A stretch of 6,103 nt of DNA. It comes from Verrucomicrobiota bacterium (GTDB taxonomy: Bacteria > Verrucomicrobiota > Verrucomicrobiia > Chthoniobacterales > UBA10450). The DNA is taken from assembly GCA_003219395.1 (NCBI GenBank), contig QHOR01000227.1, positions 3,677-9,779 on the forward strand. Reading direction: 5' to 3'. Shown one piece after another: positions 1 through 6,103 of this stretch. The notes below the pieces were generated by a model. The model ran no database searches, was not told the origin of the DNA, and saw only the letters and a program-made list of their open reading frames with translations. The translations under genes and the position numbers were made by a program. Within the stretch, counting starts at the first letter, position 1. Each line of letters begins with the position of its first letter.

Positions 1-2
1 TG

Positions 3-188
3 CAAAGTGAATTATCCATTCTGCCCGAGCTTGCACGGGAAAAAGCAGCACAAGGGAACTTGCCAGCCGAAGCTGAGCGCGCGTTGCAACAGCAAATTCA
101 GGAACGGGTACACCCGCCGCAACCGCTGCATTTGATTTTCAAAGATGGCCCCGCAAATGAAGCCAGGCGAACCAGGAAAACCCAATGA
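3..188 (+). CDS. C-terminal end of an unrecognised protein (partial, 5' end outside window)
   Basis: An open frame runs from the left edge (first whole codon at 3) to a TGA at 186-188, giving 61 residues. I do not recognise the family. The visible part begins with a helix-prone, Ala/Glu/Gln-rich stretch (LPELAREKAAQG, then AEAERALQQQIQERV), followed by a short strand-like segment PLHLIFKDG and a basic, probably disordered tail ending RRTRKTQ. The other two forward frames stop within the same stretch (TGA at 8-10 and at about 133), which supports this frame. The next gene on the same strand starts 57 bases after this stop, so the two are probably co-transcribed. Because only the tail is visible, no function is assigned. 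I am fairly sure it is coding and unsure of everything else. Confidence 0.6.
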   Translation, partial: QSELSILPELAREKAAQGNLPAEAERALQQQIQERVHPPQPLHLIFKDGPANEARRTRKTQ

Positions 189-233
189 CGAACGAACGTC
201 GAAGCTCGAATGGCAAACGCCGCTTCTTCGACT

Positions 234-240
234 AGGGAAA
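234..240 (+). promoter_or_regulatory. Ribosome binding site of the AsmA/TamB-like gene
   Basis: AGGGAAA lies 5 bases before the ATG at 246, with its purine core (AGGGA, 234-238) 7 bases from it, which is normal Shine-Dalgarno spacing. A TAA at 243-245 directly before the ATG closes the same frame upstream, so 246 is the earliest possible ATG and the site fixes the start. Confidence 0.6.
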
Positions 241-245
241 TCTAA

Positions 246-2480
246 ATGCTCTTAAAACGTCGATTTCTCCTCGTTACTCTTCTCCTCCTGCTCGCCTTAT
301 TGTTATCGGTTTGGTTTACCCCGTTTGCCGTGTCACATGGTGTTCGTTGGTGGATCTGGTGGAGAGCGCGACAAGAGGGCTTCATGGTTGATATCGACAA
401 GATCGATGCCCCATTCCTGCGTCCGGTTGCGATTCGGCAACTTCGCTTGAGAAATGCGCACGATGACACGCTGCGCATCGATGTGACAATTACGGATGCG
501 ACGTTCAACTTGAACTTCAAGCATATCCTTCTTCACAGACGAGGTCGCGCCATCGGCCATCTATCGATCCGAGACTTGCACGGAGAGTTGCGCCAAAGCA
601 ACCCCAATGTGCGAGCGTTGAGCCGGCACGGCTGGGCGACGCTGCACCGAATGCTTCCGGAAGATCTGACCGCTGGCGCCTCGGAGGTGCGGATTGAGAC
701 CGGGCCGACGCTTATTTTATTGCGGAACGGATCTCTATCCGCCAATCAAATCGAAGCAGGTCGTTTTAGCGCCGCCGAGGTGATGATAGCGTCCCCTTGG
801 TTCCATCAGACATTTTCGCAAGTGCGCGGTGCAACTCATTGGGAAGCTGATCACCTGACAATCGCCGGACTTACCTTAACACATGGACTCGACCTGCAGT
901 CTGCCACGGCGGATCTGTCGCGTCTGGGGAACCAACGCGTGGGATTGCAGTTCGACGCCGACGCGTTCGGCGGAAAAATCCGCGGAAACATTTCGCACGA
1001 ATGGCGCTCTAAACATTCCAACTGGAAAATTGCCGGTGGGGCTACCGACATTTCTCTCGAGCAGACTTCGGAAGCATTTGGATTCGCCGATCGCGTCAGC
1101 GGTTTGCTCCACGCCGGTAACTTTACGTTTCGCGGTAATCTCGCTGAGCCGGACCTGGTAACCGCGTCACTGTGGAGCGAACTGACCGGGCTTACGTGGC
1201 GCAATCGCACCGCCGAAGCGATTATGCTTGGTGCCGCTCTCTACAACCGCCGCATTCAGCTCCAGCAACTGTACATAAAACAACGGGCAAACCAGTTCAC
1301 GTTAAGTGGTGAAGCTGCATTTCCCTCCAGCGCGTCCGGTTGGCTTAATCCCGATTTTCGCGGCAACATTTCCGCGTCAATCGATCAGTTGGGCGATTTC
1401 GCGGCTCGGCAAAATCACCGTTGATGGCGCCATGGATACTCGCGATCGCAAATTTGGCGGACATCTCATGGTCGAGGGGGCATCGCTCACATTTTATAAG
1501 ACTGCCATCGACAATCTGAGCGCCAAACTGAATTTGAAAGCGACAGACATGGAGATCGAACAATTGGCGATGACGCACAAGAACGATTCGCTCAGCGGCC
1601 AGGGCAGAATCGATCTGTCGCACGACCACAACTATTCAGGGACGCTCGAAGCAAGATTAAATAACCTCGCCGATTACTTGTCGATTTCGCGCGGAGCAGC
1701 TGAAAAACGAAATGCAATCCCGGCTGACGTTCAGGCAACCATCGATTCCAGCAATTGGGACATACGCGGCGTGATCCATACGCCTAGTTCGAGCCCGATG
1801 AGTTTTACAGCTAATTTTCGCCTGCCAATCGGAACGGATTGGAACGCGTTTCAATTATCTCCGCTGAACATCACTCTGAACTTTCCATCGATCTTTCTCA
1901 CAAAAGCGCCTCAGCTCTTTCATCCACAACTTTTCAGCGACGGCATCTTGAGCGGAAATATTTCTCTTTCCGAAACATTGCAACATCCGCACATCGATGG
2001 AGACATCCAACTGGTGAACGGAAAGATATCCGGCGACGCAGGAGGCTTCATCAATCTCACTGAAGCAAACGGACGAATTGTCTTTGGAGGAAATCGCGCG
2101 TCGATAGAGTTTCTCAATGTTGCGACGAAGGATACGGATCTTTCGCTTCGTGGAGAGATCGATTTTCAGGATACGAAAAAGGTGGCGGTCAGGATCGATG
2201 GAGCGATGCCGATCTTTGATCTAACGCCGCACCAAGTCGAGTGCACGAATAAAATCGAAGTTAAAAATTGCAGTTCCGCGGAGCCCTCTTTCAATCCAAC
2301 TGGACGGTTAGTTTTAACGAGCGAACGATCGCAGGGTCCTGGAACGCTCCAGACGCGGATGGTTTTACTCGCGAATTTCCCCTCTGTTTCTCAGGTAATA
2401 ATCTCTTGCACAGCGAAATATTATTGCTGGGATCGCTTCCGCGGCCTGAAGTGCATCCCGCAGCAACGCCTCCGAAATAA
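246..2480 (+). pseudogene. AsmA/TamB-like envelope protein, interrupted by two compensating frameshifts
   Basis: Read with two single-base corrections this is one protein of about 744 residues. The N-terminus is a basic start followed by a strongly hydrophobic segment (about residues 7-24), which fits a signal anchor in the inner membrane. The remainder is a long run of amphipathic beta-strand sequence with recurring phrases such as LTLSGEAAF-like, GKITVDGAM, HIDGDIQLVNGKISG and NGRIVFGG. These are typical of AsmA-like, TamB and YdbH-type proteins, which form periplasmic beta-groove bridges for lipid transport or outer-membrane assembly. Residues 1-386 are in the frame of the ATG. The frame then shifts near 1404 (one base too many), giving about 287 codons, and shifts back near 2266 (one base too few) for the last 70 codons. 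The upstream frame would stop at 1422-1424. The final TAA at 2478-2480 abuts the next ATG, which supports the restored frame as the true C-terminus. Family assignment rests on style, not on a search. Whether the breaks are real or sequencing errors is open. Confidence 0.72.
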
Positions 2481-2605
2481 ATGAAAAAAAGCACGTCGGT
2501 AGGATTTTCGTCGCAGTTTTCATTGGATCTTACCTTTTCTTCAGGCTGCCGAATCCGCCTCAGCCGAATGAGAACGCCCTGGCACGGCCAGAGGAACTAC
2601 TCTGA
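2481..2605 (+). pseudogene. Small single-pass membrane protein (41 aa), frameshifted in an A7 tract
   Basis: The ATG at 2481 follows the preceding stop codon with no gap (TAAATG), an arrangement typical of translational coupling. As written, the ATG frame gives a 52-residue, unconvincing peptide ending at 2637-2639. If the A7 run at 2484-2490 is read as A8, or the ribosome slips back one base there, the product becomes a coherent 41-residue protein. It has a basic start (MKKKHVGR), a hydrophobic helix IFVAVFIGSYLFF (about residues 9-21), then a proline-rich segment RLPNPPQPN and a short acidic end, stopping with TGA at 2603-2605. No ATG, GTG or TTG exists in that frame between the upstream TGA at 2447 and the hydrophobic stretch, so the shift is needed. 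I do not recognise the family; it does not look like the lipoprotein YnbE that neighbours ydbH in enterobacteria. By position it may be a membrane partner of the AsmA/TamB-like protein. Confidence 0.55.
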
Positions 2606-2635
2606 GTTTCCAGTGTGTTGTCAGCTTTGTAGCAG
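2606..2635. other. Convergent intergenic gap, no terminator seen
   Basis: Thirty bases separate the stop of the small membrane-protein gene from the stop of dnaE on the other strand. I see neither a GC-rich hairpin nor a T-tract for either direction. Transcripts from both sides probably run into the opposing gene or end by a factor-dependent route. Confidence 0.4.
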
Positions 2636-5600
2636 TTAAGATTTCTTCGTTACCAGCCAGCGCGAAAGCTTTTCCTCGACATCGCTTGTGAGATTGACGC
2701 GAAACTCCGCGCCTGCGTCCAGACGCAGAGGGTTGCCGTTTGCCCGATCGAACAGCAGTCGAACGGGTCGCTGGCCCGGCGAGCTGGAAAGGATTCTACG
2801 CACCTCTCGCAGTTCATCCCTGGTTGCAGCGGTAGAGAATTGCAACAGCACCGTGGATTCCTGGTCTGTTACCCCTTGAGTCGCGCCATTGGCCTTCCGA
2901 GGAGAAATCGCCTTAATCTCCTGTGCCACGGCACGCGGAATCTCGTCCCGCTTATCCAGCGTTCCTTTAATTTCGACAACGCGTCCGCTCTCCAAGGCAT
3001 TTGAAACTTTCAGGTAAACCTCGTTCCACACAACCACTTCGAGCATATCGGCCCGATCTTCGATCCAAACGACCGCGAACGGCTTGCCCTCTTTTTTCGT
3101 AAACTTTTTCTCTACCTCCACGATGGCGCCGGCAATCCTGAACGGCGCGCGATCGTCCAAACCGGACAGTGAAGCGATCGATCGATAATTTTTCGCCGCG
3201 AAAACGTCTGCATACGCGTCGAGTGGATGCCCGCTCACATAAAAACCGAGTAGCTCCTTCTCATAGGAAAGTTTTTGATGCTCGCTCCAGGAAGCGGTAG
3301 GCCTTTTTCTTGATCCGGTGGGAGCGGTTCCTTCGTCGAAGAGGGAAACTTGCCCGGCGATCCGATCGCGTTGCGCCGAAGCGGACGCGCTCACCGCGTC
3401 ATCAATACAGTTAAAAAGTTCCGAACGGTCCCGGCCCAGGAAATCGAATGCGCCGAACTTAATCAGGCTTTCAAGCATCTTGCGATTGGCAACACGCGAA
3501 TCCAATCGCGTGCAGAAATCATCCAATGACGTGAAGTCACCTCGTTGTTCGCGTTCGCGAATTGCCGTTTCCATGGCCATTTCGCCGACGTGCTTGATCG
3601 CTGCAAGACCATAACGGATGGCGCCGCAGCCGGTTCCGTTGCAGCCCAAGTTGCTGATCGCGGCTGGTGGGTCTTGTGCTGGGGCGCCGACCCTAGCGAT
3701 GTCGGGTATAGTCTCGGGAGTAAACTTCAACCCGCTCTTATTGATATCCGGTGGCAGGATGGAAATGCCCATCCTTCTGCATTCCCCGACGAATATTGAT
3801 ATTTTTTCCGTGTTATTGATTTCGTTGCTCAGCAAACCCGCCATGAATTCCACCGCGTAATGCGCCTTGAGATACGCGGTTTGATAACTGATCACGCCGT
3901 ACGCTGCGCTGTGGCTCTTGTTAAATCCGTACCCGGCGAATTTTTCCAGGAGATCGAAAATCGCATTCGCTTTTTTCTCGGTAATCTTGTTTGTGCGCGC
4001 GCAGCCTTCGATGAAATTTTTCCTCTCTTTCGCCATCTTCTCCTTGTCTTTCTTGCCCATGGCGCGCCGGAGAAGATCGGCTTGGGCGAGTGAGTAGCCG
4101 GCGAGCTTGCTTGCCGCCGCCATGACCTGTTCCTGATAAATCATCACCCCGTACGTATCGGCGCAGATATCTTCGAGAAGCGGATGCAGATATTTGATGG
4201 GCGTGATGCCTTTTTTCGCCTTCACGAACTCGGGGATGAGTTCCATCGGCCCTGGCCGGTACAGCGCGATCAGTGCGATGATGTCATCGAGCTTCTTTAC
4301 GTCGAACTGCTTGGACAAACTCGTCATCCCTCCAGACTCCATCTGGAAAAGACCAATCGTTTCGCCGCGGTTATACAGGGCGAACGCAGCGGCATCATCG
4401 AGCGGAATGTCCTTCAGCGAAAAGTTTGGATCGCGCTGGTGAATCAGAGCGAGTGTATCCTCAATGACCGTCAGCGTTTTCAATCCGAGGAAATCCATTT
4501 TCAGCAGACCCAGGTCATTGAGCGGTCCCATGGCGTACTGGCTGATCACATCATTGCCCTTCACATCGCGGCAAAGCGGGATGTAATCAGATAAATCGCG
4601 ATCGGCGATCACCACTCCCGCGGCGTGCACGCCGGCATTCCGCGACAAACCTTCGAGAATTTTTGCATAATCAAAGAGCTGGCGCGTTGCCGGCTCGGTG
4701 GCCACCGCTCGTTTCAACTCCGGATTTTTTTCCACCGCAGTATCCAGCGTGATGTTCAGCTCATTTGGGATCATCTTCGCAATGCGATCGGCATCGCGAT
4801 AGCTCAACCCCATCACCCGCCCCACGTCGCGCACTACGCTTTTCGCCTTCAGCTTGCCAAACGTGATAATTTGGGCGACACGGCGTTCACCATATTTCTG
4901 CCGGACGTACTCCAACACTTCTCCGCGACGCGCTTCACAAAAATCAATGTCGATATCCGGCGGTGAAACGCGGTCCGGATTCAAAAATCGCTCGAAAAGC
5001 AATCCGTACTGGAGCGGATCGATATCGGTGATCCCCAGAACATAGGTAACCATTGAACCGGCGGCGGATCCGCGTCCGGGTCCCACGGGAATGCCTTTCT
5101 CTTTGGCGAAATGAATGAAATCCCACACGATCAGCAGATAGCTGACGAATCCGGTTTTTTCGAAAACGCCTAATTCGTAATCGACCTGTCGCATCAATTC
5201 CGGATCGTTCGCCGCGCGTTCGCCGTAGCGTCGCTGCAAACCGTCGTAGCAAAGCTCGCGCAAATATTCTTCGCGCGTTTTCCCGGGCGGCGCGGGGTAT
5301 TCTGGATATTTGGAGCGCCCAAACTCGAGATCGAGATGACAGCGTTCCCCTATTGCGAATGTGTTCGCAATCGCTTCCGGAAAATCGCGGAACAGCTCGC
5401 ACATCTCGGCCGGTGACTTGAAATACAGCTCTGGGACGTAACGCATCCGGTTTTCGTCCTGCACCATTTTGCCGGTGCCGATGCAAAGCATGACGTCGTG
5501 GGCCTGATGATCGCTCCGGCGCAAAAAATGAACATCGTTTGCTGCGACCAATCCCACGCCAATGTCGGCTGCGATTTGGGGCAGCGCGGCCATGCATTTG

Positions 5601-6103
5601 CGCTGTTCCTCCATCCCATGGTCGTGCAATTCGATGAAAAAATTCTGCGGGCCGAGAATGTCCCGATATTCGGCCGCGGTCTGTTTCGCCTTCTCCACGT
5701 TGTTTGCCTGAATTGCGCAGTTGATTTCGCCCGCGAGACAGCCACTCAGCCCAATCAAGCCCGCCGAGTGCGCAGCGAGGAGTTCCTTGTCGATCCTGGG
5801 TGCGTAATGGAAACCTTCAAGGTGCGCTGCCGTCACCAATTTGACGAGATTTCGGTAGCCGGTCTCGTTCTCTGCCAGGAGAGTGAAATGATAGGCTGAA
5901 TCGCGCCGCGATCCGGGGCGGTCCTTATTGGATCCAGGGGCAATATAGGTTTCGCAACCGATAATCGGTTTCACTCCGGCCCGCTGCGCTTCCTGATAAA
6001 ATTCAATCGCTCCAAACAAATTGCCGTGATCGGTGATCGCGACTGCCGGCATTTTAAATTCGACTGCTTTTTTCATCAGCTCTTTCATCCGGATCGCGCC
6101 ATC
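2636..6103 (-). CDS. dnaE: DNA polymerase III subunit alpha, DnaE1 type (5' end outside window)
   Basis: This is the catalytic subunit of the replicative polymerase, which extends DNA from primers in the cytoplasmic replisome. The window shows 1155 codons to a TAA at 2636-2638. The first visible residues, DGAIR, normally sit about 17 residues into the protein, so the start and the HxH motif are cut off. Numbering below counts from the Met at 6088. The PHP domain (about 1-210) keeps TDHGN, CETY, SGCLAGE and NDVH. The palm contains [10 protein letters not shown] (336-345), PDIDIDF with the catalytic pair D380 and D382, and KMDFLGL with the third aspartate D532. These match D401, D403 and D555 of E. 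coli. Fingers motifs include YRPGPMELI and [12 protein letters not shown] helix-hairpin-helix region (about 825-880), the beta-clamp motif QVSLF (913-917), an OB fold (about 983-1060) and a C-terminal domain follow. An apparent insertion of about 30 residues lies at 793-822. Its promoter is outside the window. Confidence 0.97.
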   Translation of the reverse strand, partial: DGAIRMKELMKKAVEFKMPAVAITDHGNLFGAIEFYQEAQRAGVKPIIGCETYIAPGSNKDRPGSRRDSAYHFTLLAENETGYRNLVKLVTAAHLEGFHYAPRIDKELLAAHSAGLIGLSGCLAGEINCAIQANNVEKAKQTAAEYRDILGPQNFFIELHDHGMEEQRKCMAALPQIAADIGVGLVAANDVHFLRRSDHQAHDVMLCIGTGKMVQDENRMRYVPELYFKSPAEMCELFRDFPEAIANTFAIGERCHLDLEFGRSKYPEYPAPPGKTREEYLRELCYDGLQRRYGERAANDPELMRQVDYELGVFEKTGFVSYLLIVWDFIHFAKEKGIPVGPGRGSAAGSMVTYVLGITDIDPLQYGLLFERFLNPDRVSPPDIDIDFCEARRGEVLEYVRQKYGERRVAQIITFGKLKAKSVVRDVGRVMGLSYRDADRIAKMIPNELNITLDTAVEKNPELKRAVATEPATRQLFDYAKILEGLSRNAGVHAAGVVIADRDLSDYIPLCRDVKGNDVISQYAMGPLNDLGLLKMDFLGLKTLTVIEDTLALIHQRDPNFSLKDIPLDDAAAFALYNRGETIGLFQMESGGMTSLSKQFDVKKLDDIIALIALYRPGPMELIPEFVKAKKGITPIKYLHPLLEDICADTYGVMIYQEQVMAAASKLAGYSLAQADLLRRAMGKKDKEKMAKERKNFIEGCARTNKITEKKANAIFDLLEKFAGYGFNKSHSAAYGVISYQTAYLKAHYAVEFMAGLLSNEINNTEKISIFVGECRRMGISILPPDINKSGLKFTPETIPDIARVGAPAQDPPAAISNLGCNGTGCGAIRYGLAAIKHVGEMAMETAIREREQRGDFTSLDDFCTRLDSRVANRKMLESLIKFGAFDFLGRDRSELFNCIDDAVSASASAQRDRIAGQVSLFDEGTAPTGSRKRPTASWSEHQKLSYEKELLGFYVSGHPLDAYADVFAAKNYRSIASLSGLDDRAPFRIAGAIVEVEKKFTKKEGKPFAVVWIEDRADMLEVVVWNEVYLKVSNALESGRVVEIKGTLDKRDEIPRAVAQEIKAISPRKANGATQGVTDQESTVLLQFSTAATRDELREVRRILSSSPGQRPVRLLFDRANGNPLRLDAGAEFRVNLTSDVEEKLSRWLVTKKS
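3620..3688. repeat. Imperfect inverted repeat within an apparent in-frame insertion in dnaE
   Basis: The arms GGCGCCGCAGC (3620-3630) and GCTGGGGCGCC (3678-3688) are reverse complements at 10 of 11 positions, separated by 47 bases. The whole unit is 69 bases, exactly 23 codons (DnaE residues 801-823). A second small stem, CCGAC/GTCGG, lies at 3687-3691 and 3701-3705 with a 9-base loop. The unit lies within a Pro/Ala/Gly/Cys-rich stretch that I would not expect between the conserved DnaE segments [15 protein letters not shown] and [13 protein letters not shown]. The right-hand arm overlaps codons that look native (GAI), so the borders of any insertion are uncertain. It may be a short palindromic element that entered the gene in frame, or only a lineage-specific loop. 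Confidence 0.35.

Noticed and set aside
185..235. A 16-codon ORF (MTNERRSSNGKRRFFD) whose ATG overlaps the upstream TGA and whose TAG overlaps the Shine-Dalgarno site of the next gene.
   Set aside because: The overlaps would suit a coupling mini-cistron, but it has no visible ribosome site of its own, no recognisable content, and is short enough to arise by chance.
1306..2484. A 392-codon forward frame as a separate second gene.
   Set aside because: Its first 30 or so codons overlap clearly genuine sequence in the other frame and read as nonsense. Its last 70 codons are also poorer than the alternative frame. It is the middle of the frameshifted gene.
2548..2569. Seven-base direct repeat GCCGAAT spaced by 8 bases.
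   Set aside because: It is too short, is isolated, and falls within coding sequence of the small gene.
2579..2591. Small hairpin CTGGC-ACG-GCCAG as a terminator.
   Set aside because: The stem is only 5 bp, has no following T-tract on either strand, and lies inside the small membrane-protein gene.
246..2605. Assignment as a ydbH-ynbE-ydbL operon.
   Set aside because: The long protein fits the AsmA/TamB/YdbH group in a broad sense, but the small gene lacks a lipobox and the upstream fragment does not look like YdbL, so gene symbols were not given.
4184..4594. A 136-codon forward ORF antisense to dnaE.
   Set aside because: It lies opposite strongly conserved DnaE sequence around the D532 region and is a shadow frame. 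The same applies to the 133-codon forward ORF at 5498-5899, the 113-codon forward ORF at 4625-4966 and the 217-codon reverse ORF at 4944-5597.

Overview
The window looks like a bacterial chromosome segment. The DnaE sequence and the gene style (AsmA/TamB-like envelope protein, moderately high GC, dense coding) remind me of soil Verrucomicrobiota of the Chthoniobacterales type. That is an impression from protein style, not a search result, and I hold it loosely.

Layout. (1) Positions 3-188, + strand: the last 61 codons of an unrecognised protein. (2) Positions 246-2480, + strand: one long AsmA/TamB-like envelope protein of about 744 residues, broken by two single-base frameshifts near 1404 and 2266. 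The shifts cancel, so the start and end share a frame while about 860 bases in the middle lie in another. (3) Positions 2481-2605, + strand: a 41-residue single-pass membrane protein whose ATG directly follows the preceding stop codon. It is readable only if its A7 tract after the ATG gains one base. It is too short for a usual ORF list and appears in none of the long reading frames. (4) Positions 2636-6103, - strand: dnaE, the DNA polymerase III alpha subunit, intact to the stop codon but cut at the window end about 17 residues short of its start. The two gene blocks converge with only 30 bases between their stop codons.

The three + strand genes look like one operon. The long protein is anchored in the inner membrane with a periplasmic body, as expected for bridge-like lipid transport or outer-membrane biogenesis proteins, and the small membrane protein may be its partner. 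The dnaE gene is an unrelated housekeeping neighbour.

The main points of interest are the cluster of three single-base shifts in the + strand block while 3.4 kb of neighbouring dnaE has none, and an apparent in-frame insertion of about 30 residues in DnaE, part of which is bounded by an imperfect inverted repeat. I saw no tRNA, rRNA, CRISPR array, transposase or phage gene. I did not find evidence of a clearly new defence or mobile system.
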